The notes under the pieces were generated by a model that saw only the letters and a list, made by a program, of their open reading frames with translations, was not told the DNA's origin and made no database searches. A stretch of 64,000 nucleotides of DNA, from the NCBI GenBank assembly GCA_964647785.1, contig CAZYJD010000001.1, positions 1 through 64,000 of the forward strand, in the 5' to 3' direction. Of the stretch, positions 37,682 through 45,470 are shown piece by piece; positions within the stretch are counted from its first letter, which is position 1; each line of letters begins with the position of its first letter. A program made the position numbers and the translations under genes. Source of the DNA: CAZYJD01 sp964647785. GTDB lineage: Bacteria > Bacteroidota > Bacteroidia > NS11-12g > UBA9320.

Positions 37682-38274
37682 AAATTGCCTGTTACCCGAA
37701 CAACAATTTCATTTCTTCGATTGAGCAAACGAAAAGGAGGATTGTAGGCCAATAGCGTAAATTTTCCATCATGCGAAACACCTTCTTTTTCAAGCAATCG
37801 TTGAAGCTTTTTGCTGTATTTCTCTATTCTGCGCTCTGTTGCCCAACCACCAAAGCGAATGGCAGCCAGCGTTTCGGATGGTTGCTCTTCAAATTGAACC
37901 AATTGGTTGTTGGGTGCCGGTAAGTCGTTCAATTGCATGCCCTCTGGAAAGCGAAACTTCATGACCATATTCGAATCTGTAACCTGCATGGCAACCGGAC
38001 TGGTCATGGCTATTTTCTCCCCGCGCTGGTTGTTGCCAAAAATATAAGATGCGAGCGTTCGAAACCCCTTTGAACTGGCTGTGCGGAATGGCTCCGACTG
38101 CATTTCCACACGACTGTAGAGTGCTGCTTCGTATAACCGGATTTCAAAATTCTTAAACTTTTTAAGCACCTTATAAGGCGCCTGCTCGGTATGATCACTG
38201 CTTTGTTTCGAACCTATTTGTGCAATGGCTGAAAGGGAAATGACCAAAACTGCGATGATGAGTATTGTTTTCAT
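37678..38274 (-). CDS. SOUL-family heme-binding-like protein, exported
   Basis: A 198-residue protein with a signal peptide (ILIIAVLVISLSAIAQ). The SOUL/HBP fold pattern is clear: YKVLKKFKNFEIRLYEAALYSRVEM, then FRTLASYIFGNNQRGEKIAMTSPVAMQ and MVMKFRFPEGMQLNDLPAPNN, then IRFGGWATERRIEKYSKKLQRLL. Animal members bind heme or tetrapyrroles through hydrophobic contacts, not a conserved ligand, so heme binding here is inferred by family only. Most bacterial members are of unknown role. It is a single-gene unit. Confidence 0.85.
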   Translation of the reverse strand: MKTILIIAVLVISLSAIAQIGSKQSSDHTEQAPYKVLKKFKNFEIRLYEAALYSRVEMQSEPFRTASSKGFRTLASYIFGNNQRGEKIAMTSPVAMQVTDSNMVMKFRFPEGMQLNDLPAPNNQLVQFEEQPSETLAAIRFGGWATERRIEKYSKKLQRLLEKEGVSHDGKFTLLAYNPPFRLLNRRNEIVVRVTGNF

Positions 38275-38486
38275 GTGAATTTTAATATTAAACAGGCGGG
38301 GTGAACAAAACGTTCTTGTTGGCCCCTTATTTTCAAATTACACAACTTCAGGGCACGACCAACTGCATGATTTGTTCAATGGGTAAATATCCGTTCTGAT
38401 ATGCCCCCCAATAAACTCGTTAGAAAAATTAAGATGCTTTTTCAGTGTGCTGGTTTGCATATAGAAAAATCCTTCGCCCATTTTTC
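38275..38486. other. Intergenic region between the SOUL and coiled-coil genes
   Basis: This stretch separates two divergent genes and must carry the promoters of both. No RNA gene, repeat or further open frame with support is visible in it. The open frame from 38445 is only an upstream extension of the coiled-coil gene. Confidence 0.5.
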
Positions 38487-38494
38487 TATATTTG
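38487..38494 (+). promoter_or_regulatory. Putative -7 element of the coiled-coil gene
   Basis: TATATTTG exactly matches TAnnTTTG and ends 22 bases before the ATG at 38517, which supports that start over the frame extension to 38445. Confidence 0.55.
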
Positions 38495-38516
38495 GCAGTA
38501 TGAAAATTTAAACCCT

Positions 38517-39458
38517 ATGAAAAAAACTTTTACTTCCCTTTTAGTATTAATCACCTTCACAGCCTTCGGGCAGAACAAAAAAGAACAAATTGCCATTTTG
38601 AGTGCAAGGGTTGACAGCTTATTTCAGGCCCTGAATACTGAAAAAAGCGAACGAGCAAGCACAGAAAAGGAGATGCAATCTCAAATATCACTGCTTCAAA
38701 GTCAATTGACCAATGAGCAGAATGAAAAGAAAACCGTGGAAGCAAATCTTGCACTGCGCACCCAAGAACTAAGCAGCCAGAAAGAAGAAAATCAGAACAT
38801 TACGGCTCTGCTCAATGAAACGGAAAAAGCGCGTTTAGCTCTAGAGGAAAAATACAACAACACCTCTGCGCAGTTATCGGAAACGGAAAAAGCGCGTTTA
38901 GCTCTGGAGGAAAAATACAACAACACCTCTGCGCAGCTTAAGGAAACGGAAAATGAACGCATGGCGCTGGTAGAAAAGTACAACACCACTTCCGAAGAAC
39001 TGATTGAACAAATCAATCAAAATGAAACGCTTGTGGCATTGCAGCAAAAGACCATGGAAGCCATGAAAGAAAAAGATCTTCTCATTGAAGAATTAACCGA
39101 CCACAACTCTTCTCTCTCAGATCAGCTTGCATCGCTGAATGAACCTGAATACCAACCAGAAGATGCAATGATCTATGATAATGAAGAGGCCAACGATGGT
39201 GGATCCAATGCAGGAAATCCCAAGTGGGATAAGGTGCTGGATGATTATGAGAACTACGTTGTTGAATACGCCAAGTTCTATAAAAAAGCCATGAGTGGCG
39301 ATATGTCTGCCATGTCAAAATATCCGGCCCTCATGGAAAAAGCCACCAACTTATCCAAAAGTCTTGAAGGGGCCCAAAACAGCAATGATTTGAGCCAAAA
39401 GCAAATGAATCGCTTCATTCAAATTCAAGGCAAGTTCATGGAAGCTGTGGGCTATTAA
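38517..39458 (+). CDS. Exported coiled-coil protein with 21-residue repeats
   Basis: A 313-residue protein with a signal peptide (FTSLLVLITFTAFGQ). From about residue 25 to 205 it is a long coiled coil rich in Glu, Lys, Gln and Leu. Residues 101-163 are three consecutive 21-residue units, ETEKARLALEEKYNNTSAQL in the first two and a diverged third; 21 residues equals three heptads, so the repeat extends the coil in phase. The C-terminus (about 240-313) is a separate helical domain starting GNPKWDKVLDDYENYV. It probably acts as a periplasmic spacer or scaffold; no family is recognised. Own promoter and terminator. Confidence 0.8.
   Translation: MKKTFTSLLVLITFTAFGQNKKEQIAILSARVDSLFQALNTEKSERASTEKEMQSQISLLQSQLTNEQNEKKTVEANLALRTQELSSQKEENQNITALLNETEKARLALEEKYNNTSAQLSETEKARLALEEKYNNTSAQLKETENERMALVEKYNTTSEELIEQINQNETLVALQQKTMEAMKEKDLLIEELTDHNSSLSDQLASLNEPEYQPEDAMIYDNEEANDGGSNAGNPKWDKVLDDYENYVVEYAKFYKKAMSGDMSAMSKYPALMEKATNLSKSLEGAQNSNDLSQKQMNRFIQIQGKFMEAVGY
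38817..39005 (+). repeat. Three 63-bp coding repeats in the coiled-coil gene
   Basis: Units at 38817-38879, 38880-38942 and 38943-39005. Units 1 and 2 differ at only a few bases (a CTA/CTG change and the last two codons), while unit 3 is clearly diverged. This indicates a recent in-phase duplication of one older unit. Confidence 0.9.
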
Positions 39459-39488
39459 CGAGAAGCTTAAAAAGTCCTTTTAAACCAA

Positions 39489-39542
39489 GGGTGCAAGAAT
39501 GTCCGCATCAGCAATTGATGGTCATTTTTGCACCCTTTTTTT
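39489..39542 (+). terminator. Long-stem terminator after the coiled-coil gene
   Basis: GGGTGCAAGAATG pairs with CATTTTTGCACCC (13 bp, one G-U). The loop contains an inner CATCA/TGATG stem, and the hairpin is followed by seven T. It also sits between convergent genes. Confidence 0.85.
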
Positions 39543-39696
39543 ATGCTTGCTCATTGGCTGGTTTTGATCTGATTCCAAGCACGCTTTTAATGTGGTCAGC
39601 TCGCTTTGTCTTTGCATTCAAAACGTACTTGGGTCTTATTACCTCTGAACAAGGCTGGCATTCATGAAGTTTCTTCGCAGCATGAATCATTTGAAA

Positions 39697-41607
39697 TCAT
39701 TCATGCAGGTAAGTTATACCATCCGTAGGTCTCGAATAATTGATGTTGGGGTAGGAATAGGTTGGGAAACCATTGCTCGTGGTGAATTCACCCGACTGTA
39801 ACCGAATTCTGCGATATCTCGATTTCAACTCAGCGCTCACCCGAACATTTGCAGAGCTGAACCTTGAAATATACAAACCCTTGGTATCTAGCCACCAATA
39901 TTCTGAACCAAAGGTAAAAAGCAATTTACCCTGCGAAATGCCAATGAAATTATACAAAGGTGGAGGATCCCAAGATGTGCTGCCGGCATCGACCATTCTG
40001 GATTTCTTTGTGAGTACATCATACACCTTCAGCTGACGATAATAACCCGAACTCGTGCCTTTGCTGATGTATACCTTATTCTCATAAATTATTTGATGAT
40101 CATCAATAACCACCGGATTGTAACCCTGCTGCACAGGTACTGTTTTAGTGGTAGGAAAAAGGGTGTCTTTTGTATATTTCCATATCCTTGCACCGATTAA
40201 TATGAACGAATCATTGATGATTTGGGGGACAATATTTAACCTTGATCCTTTGTCCGGGTTTTTCAAGCTGAACATTGCATCTCGGGCACGGCTGTAAAAC
40301 GAAACATCACCGGCTTCATAAAAACATTTGCCTCCACCGCAACGCCAAAGATCTCCATCATTCAACCGGATCATATTTCCATAATGATCTATGACTTGGC
40401 CGAGGCTTGAGAAATTGCCCACTTTGAGGTCAGCCGAGTCCAAATGCCCCACATTCGAGTTCACGTAGAAATAAGGGTATCGCATTAAAATATTGTTGCT
40501 GTTCAATTTCTTGTTTGCATAAGCGGTATCCACCCGACCCGAGGGCTGCTTTTTAAGAATAAAGGTGTCAACTCGGTAATAGGCCGTATCTGCCTCTAAC
40601 CACAACAAAGCACCCGATAAGTTATAATCCACTCCAAACCACATATCCGGAATTGTCCCGTTTTGTCCACTGCCACCCCCCGAGTTGGTAATAAAGGCTT
40701 TAACTGCCTCTAAAGGAACCTTGCCTCCTCCATTGCTCAATACAAGGGTGTCATTGATGAGCGCAATGCGCTGTATCTCATTGGTGCTATCGTTGTCCAG
40801 ATTCTTCGGAAAATTCAGCTTTACCGCATTGCCATTCGATATCTCAAGACTGTCGCCTTTTACTGATAAGGTTTGCAATTCATTGCTGGGATCATTGTCC
40901 AGATTGGCAGGAAAATTCAGCTTCACGGTATTGCCATTTGATATGCCTAGACTATCTCCATTCACTGAAAGCGTTTGCAATTCATTGCCCGGATCATTGT
41001 CGAGATTGGCTGGAAAATTCAGCTTCACGGTATTTGCTCCGGAGATCGATAGGCTGTCGCCCTGTATGGCCAGCGATTGAATCTCATTGCCCACCACCGT
41101 ATCGCGATCCCTGTTGCTTAAATAGGTGATTTTATCCGTCACGACGGCAATGGCACTGTCCGTTTGATTCGACATACTTTGCTCCGAGAAAAAGGCGTAA
41201 GGCACCGACCAAAACTTTTCCAATGAAGTGAGGGTGTAAGTGTTGTCATTGTTAAAATCAATTTCCACTTGAAGGTGGGCTGTTCCCAATTCCCATGGGA
41301 TGGCTTCAAAATCACCTGAAATGACCGTTCCCTGCCCTATGATGAGGTTAAAAACCCCGTATGCATCGGTGTTCGTTTCGTGGTATTCCTGATAGCTTTG
41401 TGTGCCATTGGGATATTGATCGAAAATGGTGAAACGCACCTTGATGGCTTTGTTGGACCAATAGACCGATTGGGGGTTTTCACCCGCCACGGAATAAGAC
41501 CCATCCTTTACTGCCACCGCTTGGTAGGCAATTCCCTGCGGTGTATTCTGCGCTTGCACAGAAAAAGCAAGCGCGAAGCCAATGAGTAGAAGTTTTATTC
41601 TTTTCAT
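39697..41607 (-). CDS. Surface-type protein, constant-head/variable-tail paralogue 1
   Basis: A 636-residue exported protein (signal peptide LLLIGFALAFSVQAQ). Residues 1-140 (NTPQGIAYQAVAVKDG to FWSVPYAFFSEQS) are the constant head, identical to the paralogue at 41652 apart from the end. Then come 34-residue repeats with the cores NLDNDPxNELQTLSVxGDSL and SNGNTVKLNFP, four units with the last diverged. The C-terminal 330 residues form a propeller-like domain of alternating strands (FSLKNPDKG, VYISKGTSSGYYRQLKVYDV) with no T9SS domain. Last gene of the operon; an adhesin or binding protein is inferred. The 44-base gap upstream contains a relic of the duplication. Confidence 0.75.
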   Translation of the reverse strand: MKRIKLLLIGFALAFSVQAQNTPQGIAYQAVAVKDGSYSVAGENPQSVYWSNKAIKVRFTIFDQYPNGTQSYQEYHETNTDAYGVFNLIIGQGTVISGDFEAIPWELGTAHLQVEIDFNNDNTYTLTSLEKFWSVPYAFFSEQSMSNQTDSAIAVVTDKITYLSNRDRDTVVGNEIQSLAIQGDSLSISGANTVKLNFPANLDNDPGNELQTLSVNGDSLGISNGNTVKLNFPANLDNDPSNELQTLSVKGDSLEISNGNAVKLNFPKNLDNDSTNEIQRIALINDTLVLSNGGGKVPLEAVKAFITNSGGGSGQNGTIPDMWFGVDYNLSGALLWLEADTAYYRVDTFILKKQPSGRVDTAYANKKLNSNNILMRYPYFYVNSNVGHLDSADLKVGNFSSLGQVIDHYGNMIRLNDGDLWRCGGGKCFYEAGDVSFYSRARDAMFSLKNPDKGSRLNIVPQIINDSFILIGARIWKYTKDTLFPTTKTVPVQQGYNPVVIDDHQIIYENKVYISKGTSSGYYRQLKVYDVLTKKSRMVDAGSTSWDPPPLYNFIGISQGKLLFTFGSEYWWLDTKGLYISRFSSANVRVSAELKSRYRRIRLQSGEFTTSNGFPTYSYPNINYSRPTDGITYLHE

Positions 41608-41618
41608 TTGATGTAGAT
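41186..41618 (-). repeat. Duplicated 433-bp tract, downstream copy
   Basis: By eye identical to 42568-43000, with equal lengths and so no indels. It covers the first 140 or so codons of paralogue 1 plus 11 bases before its start, which correspond to the last codons of the sorting-domain gene upstream of paralogue 2. Confidence 0.9.
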
Positions 41619-41651
41619 CATTTGAATATAAACGCCCTTAAGGCTGATAAA

Positions 41652-42989
41652 TCAAAACTGAATGATTGCAAATCCTCTGGCATAGGGCGGTGCACAACAG
41701 TCAGGCACTTCATTCCCCACATAACCATTGGGTATGTAGGCGGGAATCACCAATGCTTTGTAATCGTAGCCTATGACACTTCCATTTGTTCCGCGAGCTC
41801 CTGCCCTGGCGCAACCACCGGGACAATAGGCATTTCCTCCATTTCCTCCTCCCTCGGCATAATAATTTCCGAAATAGGTGTTGGTTGAATTGGTTTTTAC
41901 ATCCCCAATGGTTATCGCATAACTTTGTCCTGGAACAACAGTGATGGTATCTCTGAGGTAACCACCATTGCCACCAACCCCACCATTTGCTTCAGAATTC
42001 GTTGAATTGTTGCAATACCCATTGCAATATGCTCTGTTGCCATTTTTACCTCCCCCTCCCCAGAGTTCAATGATGATGCGATTCACTCCTTGAGGACATT
42101 TCCAAAGCGTGTCTGAATCAAACCCTATAAACCGGCCGCTTGAAAGAAAAGTGGTGGTATCCTGATAATTTCTGATGTAATCGTTGATGTCTTGCAATGC
42201 AATGTTGCCCCCACCATGACTCAAGCGGATGGTGTCATTTGTTAGTACAATCCGCTGTAACTCATTGGTACTATCGTTGTCCAAATTCTTTGGAAACAAT
42301 AACTTCACAGTATTGCCATTCAATATCTCAAGACTGTCGCCTTTTACCGATAATGTTTGCAGTTCATTGCCCGGATCATTGTCGAGATTGGCTGGAAAAT
42401 TCAGCTTCACGGTGTTCGCTCCGGAGATCGATAGGCTGTCGCCCTGTATGGACAGCGATTGAATCTCATTGCCCACTACTGTATCGCGATCCCTGTTGCT
42501 TAAATAGGTGATTTTGTCCGTCACCACTGCAATGGCACTGTCCGTTTGATCCGTTACGCTTTGCTCTGAGAAAAAGGCGTAAGGCACCGACCAAAACTTT
42601 TCCAATGAAGTGAGGGTGTAAGTGTTGTCATTGTTAAAATCAATTTCCACTTGAAGGTGGGCTGTTCCCAATTCCCATGGGATGGCTTCAAAATCACCTG
42701 AAATGACCGTTCCCTGCCCTATGATGAGGTTAAAAACCCCGTATGCATCGGTGTTCGTTTCGTGGTATTCCTGATAGCTTTGTGTGCCATTGGGATATTG
42801 ATCGAAAATGGTGAAACGCACCTTGATGGCTTTGTTGGACCAATAGACCGATTGGGGGTTTTCACCCGCCACGGAATAAGACCCATCCTTTACTGCCACC
42901 GCTTGGTAGGCAATTCCCTGCGGTGTATTCTGCGCTTGCACAGAAAAAGCAAGCGCGAAGCCAATGAGTAGAAGTTTTATTCTTTTCAT
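41652..42989 (-). CDS. Surface-type protein, constant-head/variable-tail paralogue 2
   Basis: A 445-residue exported protein with the same head as paralogue 1, then three 34-residue-type units (one fewer), and a different C-terminus. From about residue 290 it is glycine-rich (CPQGVNRIIIELWGGGGKNG, GGVGGNGGYLRDTITVVPGQ), with the paired cysteines CNGYC, CPGGC and CC. This resembles the Gly-rich terminal domains common in phage tail fibres and bacterial adhesins, with YxVxIGD-like strands. Its ATG overlaps the stop of the sorting-domain gene by four bases. A ligand-binding surface role is inferred. Confidence 0.75.
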   Translation of the reverse strand: MKRIKLLLIGFALAFSVQAQNTPQGIAYQAVAVKDGSYSVAGENPQSVYWSNKAIKVRFTIFDQYPNGTQSYQEYHETNTDAYGVFNLIIGQGTVISGDFEAIPWELGTAHLQVEIDFNNDNTYTLTSLEKFWSVPYAFFSEQSVTDQTDSAIAVVTDKITYLSNRDRDTVVGNEIQSLSIQGDSLSISGANTVKLNFPANLDNDPGNELQTLSVKGDSLEILNGNTVKLLFPKNLDNDSTNELQRIVLTNDTIRLSHGGGNIALQDINDYIRNYQDTTTFLSSGRFIGFDSDTLWKCPQGVNRIIIELWGGGGKNGNRAYCNGYCNNSTNSEANGGVGGNGGYLRDTITVVPGQSYAITIGDVKTNSTNTYFGNYYAEGGGNGGNAYCPGGCARAGARGTNGSVIGYDYKALVIPAYIPNGYVGNEVPDCCAPPYARGFAIIQF

Positions 42990-43000
42990 TTGATGTAGAT
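42568..43000 (-). repeat. Duplicated 433-bp tract, upstream (likely parental) copy
   Basis: Matches 41186-41618. Here the 11 bases before the ATG are the genuine 3' coding end of the T9SS protein gene, so this copy is in the ancestral context. Confidence 0.9.
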
Positions 43001-43444
43001 GAGTTTTTTACTGTAAACGCGATGATCGGCAAGGGTGAGATGAATGGTGTACAAACCCGATGAAAAATTCTTCATGGATATGCGTTTAGCCCAACCCTGG
43101 TAACAGGTTTTACCAAACACATCCACCACCACCACATCGGTATAGGTTTCATTTGTTTCGATGTTCACCCAATCGGAAGTTGGATTGGGGTAAATGCTCA
43201 ACTGTATGTCTTCGAGCATGGATTGAGGTCGCAAATGAAGAAAGGGTTTTGTTTGTATGCTCCGTCCGTCACTGAATTTATTTGCATTCACAACAGGAGA
43301 AGAAACCGGGTTAAAGGCCACCACGGCTGTTTTGCCCGAAACTGAAGAACCAAAGGAGCCAATGGCAGATCGTGCAATTTTCTGTGCGTCGGCCTCACTG
43401 CAAAGCAAAGTGAAGACCATTAGAAAGAATGCTGTGCTTCTCAT
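42986..43444 (-). CDS. Minimal T9SS C-terminal-domain protein
   Basis: A 152-residue protein: signal peptide (FFLMVFTLLCSEADAQ), a 55-residue linker without motifs, then a type A T9SS sorting domain over the last 80 residues (LSIYPNPTSDWVNIE, VVVVDVFGKTCYQG, SGLYTIHLTLADHRVYSKKLIYIK). It is almost nothing but the sorting domain, so the cargo is very small. Its start overlaps the upstream barrel gene by four bases and its stop overlaps paralogue 2 by four bases. It could be a secreted anchor or partner for the two paralogues, which lack sorting domains themselves. Confidence 0.8.
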   Translation of the reverse strand: MRSTAFFLMVFTLLCSEADAQKIARSAIGSFGSSVSGKTAVVAFNPVSSPVVNANKFSDGRSIQTKPFLHLRPQSMLEDIQLSIYPNPTSDWVNIETNETYTDVVVVDVFGKTCYQGWAKRISMKNFSSGLYTIHLTLADHRVYSKKLIYIK

Positions 43445-44064
43445 TGGTGAATTTCTATTCTAAGACCCAATGAAAGCTGATTGATTCTCAATTCATCTGC
43501 ATCTAAATCAGCATTTGACAGCATATAGGCGTATGAAACATAAGGATGGATGGCCAAATGATCTGCAGCATAGCCTGCAAAATTGATTTCGCCACCTAGG
43601 AAAAAGTTGGTTTTGGTGAACAACTCTTCTGTTTTGCTAACCGCCCCATTCACCATTTGCGAGGATGCCGTTAGAAAGCTGTAAGAAGGCACTATGGCAA
43701 ACGACTGAATGAAGAATTCCCGGGGTGTTTCCTTGCCCTGTGAAAGCGGCAATGCATAGCGTATGGGAAGGTCGAGTTTTAATGAAGAGTGGGTGAATGA
43801 AGTGCTCAATTCGCTGTTTACTGCGCTGGCTTGCACCGTAGAGGCACTGAGCAATGTGGAGACCGACAATTTCTTGAGATCACCAAAAAACAACCCAATG
43901 CGGGTGTCTGCATGGTAGTGGCAATCATAGTTCAGTTCACCATTTGTTCCGCTGAACTGCACCTGAGGCTGGCTCAGGCCCTGATAAAATTGCAGGCCTA
44001 TTTTTTGGGCAAAAGTGCCCAAAGATCCTAAAAGCAGTAGACCCACCATTATACTTTTCTTCAT
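43441..44064 (-). CDS. Outer-membrane beta-barrel-like protein, first gene of the operon
   Basis: A 207-residue protein with signal peptide (MVGLLLLGSLGTFAQ) and about eight predicted strands (IGLQFYQGLSQPQVQF, TSFTHSSLKLDLPIRYAL, ELRINQLSLGLRIEIH), ending in a hydrophobic strand like OmpA-type small barrels. It heads a coupled operon of four genes reading toward 39697 through four-base overlaps, then a 44-base gap. No catalytic features. A role as membrane anchor for the secreted partners is inferred from context only. Confidence 0.7.
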   Translation of the reverse strand: MKKSIMVGLLLLGSLGTFAQKIGLQFYQGLSQPQVQFSGTNGELNYDCHYHADTRIGLFFGDLKKLSVSTLLSASTVQASAVNSELSTSFTHSSLKLDLPIRYALPLSQGKETPREFFIQSFAIVPSYSFLTASSQMVNGAVSKTEELFTKTNFFLGGEINFAGYAADHLAIHPYVSYAYMLSNADLDADELRINQLSLGLRIEIHQ

Positions 44065-44197
44065 CTGACAAAAATATTGAAAACCGCCAGATTGCCAATG
44101 AATGGCGCTTTGGGTGGGCTAATGCTCTTATAAAGTAGCACATGCAGATGAGAAAATGACGAGGACCTAAGATGTACAATTGAAATAAACCAAAAGC

Positions 44198-44225
44198 GCC
44201 CCTTCAAAGGGGCATTTTTGATTTT
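44198..44225 (-). terminator. Hairpin between operons
   Basis: GCCCC and GGGGC form a perfect stem around a six-base loop. On the minus strand it is followed by GCTTTTGG, on the plus strand by ATTTTTGATTTT. It follows the small membrane protein gene at 44241 and probably ends that transcript. Confidence 0.55.
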
Positions 44226-44240
44226 AAGTTAGGTAAATGT

Positions 44241-44669
44241 TCAGATGGAAGTCCTTAATTTTCCATTCCGAGCGACATAGAATAAACCAATGATAGGAAG
44301 TAAACTAACAATCATCAACGGAATTGGAGGATGCGCAGAAGAACCCATCATTAAACTAATGAAATCTGGAAGCGTCCAAGCTAGATGCAAAATCCCTAAC
44401 AAAAATGTTGCTGCTTTTAAAGAACTTAATTCTTTCAACGTCAGGGCATATATGGTTGCAGCCAAATAACCTGCCATGATGAATGCAAATACAAAGAGCA
44501 TGGTATCTAGAATGGCTATTGCACCAGCATTTTTAGCAAGACCTTCGACACCCATATCTGCTATCATCATTTCTTTCATTTCACCGCCGCTCATCGCAAG
44601 GAATAAAGGAATAGACTGCAACAGATCTAAGATTAATGTTAGGACTAAAATGTTTTTAAAGTTTTTCAT
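44241..44669 (-). CDS. Small four-helix membrane protein 1
   Basis: A 142-residue protein with four hydrophobic segments (about 5-25, 48-75, 83-103 and 115-135). Not recognised as a named family. It shares with the next gene upstream a similar size, four-helix layout and a PPIPLM/PPIPAL motif before the last helix, so the two look like distant paralogues. The surrounding DNA is visibly AT-richer than the rest of the window and codon use leans to A/T-ending codons, suggesting a later arrival. The upstream gene ends 37 bases away on the same strand. Confidence 0.65.
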   Translation of the reverse strand: MKNFKNILVLTLILDLLQSIPLFLAMSGGEMKEMMIADMGVEGLAKNAGAIAILDTMLFVFAFIMAGYLAATIYALTLKELSSLKAATFLLGILHLAWTLPDFISLMMGSSAHPPIPLMIVSLLPIIGLFYVARNGKLRTSI

Positions 44670-44706
44670 AGTTGTGATTTGTTTGTTGTAATTCTTGAAG
44701 TTTTTC

Positions 44707-45102
44707 TCAAACTCTGTTAGACTCTTTTCTCATAGAAATCACGCTAAGCGCTATAAAAAAACCAAAGAGGACAAGAGCAGGAATTGGTGGTTGTAGTCCT
44801 GGCCATTGAACCATCGCATTAAATGCTTGTAATAATACGACCCCACTCATGGCAATAATTCCTTTAAAAAGATTTATAGCAAAATCTCCTGAGCTATTTC
44901 GCAATAAAAGTACCATAATGCCCACACCGAGGGCAACAGAGGCCAATGCTTGATGCATAGCTGTTCCAACATCCAATGCCTGTTTCGATAATTCAATACC
45001 AGCAAATGCTTGAGATGTAATTTGTTCTGCACCAAGGAAAAATCCAATTCCTTGCAGTGCCAATAATCCACCAATGATGGACAAGGATAAATTTGATTTC
45101 AT
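44707..45102 (-). CDS. Small four-helix membrane protein 2
   Basis: A 131-residue protein with four hydrophobic segments and the sequence LLALQGIGFFLGAEQITSQAF near its start, ending in a basic MRKESNRV. Similar in plan to the 44241-44669 product, with PPIPALVLFGFF before the last helix. No transport or catalytic motif is visible. The pair is probably one transcript. Function unknown. Confidence 0.65.
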   Translation of the reverse strand: MKSNLSLSIIGGLLALQGIGFFLGAEQITSQAFAGIELSKQALDVGTAMHQALASVALGVGIMVLLLRNSSGDFAINLFKGIIAMSGVVLLQAFNAMVQWPGLQPPIPALVLFGFFIALSVISMRKESNRV

Positions 45103-45167
45103 AAATAAAATTCTTTAAGACGCTCACAAGGTAGGTGATTCTAAGTAGCTAACGGATCAATTAAAAA

Positions 45168-45377
45168 ATGTCTTTTTACAAGGCGTTGAAATGGTAGAAC
45201 AAACTCAAACCAAAATTCAACAACTACTTCCAAGAAGTATATGGACCACACTTGGTTTCCTTTTACAGAAAAACATTTGAAATGGATGAGGTGTATTTAG
45301 AGGACTTGGAATGGATGTTCAAAGACGGATACGATGTTCAACGAATCCTCCAAGACCTTCGATCTCTGATTGAATGA
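45168..45377 (+). pseudogene. Small gene interrupted by an in-frame TAG
   Basis: Reading from ATG 45168 gives MSFYKALKW, then TAG at 45195-45197, then an uninterrupted 59-codon frame (NKLKPKFNNYFQEVYGPHLV and onward to LRSLIE) closed by TGA at 45375. The composition is protein-like, with aromatic and charged alternation, and an intrinsic terminator follows. A single change (for example TGG or CAG to TAG) explains it, or a sequencing error. If translated without the first part, no good start codon exists until ATG 45280. Not recognised as a known family. Confidence 0.5.
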
Positions 45378-45413
45378 GAAGAGAATAGGTGAAAGTATCT
45401 GTCGGTTCACAAC

Positions 45414-45446
45414 AACCCCTTCAGGTAAAACTTGGAGGGGTTTTTA
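45414..45446 (+). terminator. Terminator after the interrupted small gene
   Basis: AACCCCTTC pairs with GGAGGGGTT (9 bp, one G-U) around an 11-base loop, followed by TTTTTAC. Confidence 0.8.
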
Positions 45447-45470
45447 CATTTACAAGTGTTTCATTGGAGG

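Noticed and set aside
39680..39706. GCATGAAT/ATTCATGC palindrome at the end of paralogue 1 as a terminator
   Set aside because: It overlaps the stop codon and no T run follows on the minus strand; it may be chance in a region with several CATTCATG words.
40760..41095. Regular 102-bp repeats that could be taken for a CRISPR or other repeat array
   Set aside because: The repeats stay in frame inside a protein gene, lack unique spacers of constant length, and encode 34-residue units.
39697..43444. Prophage tail module
   Set aside because: The repeats and Gly-rich tip resemble tail fibres, but all products have Sec signal peptides and there are no capsid, portal, terminase or integrase genes nearby.
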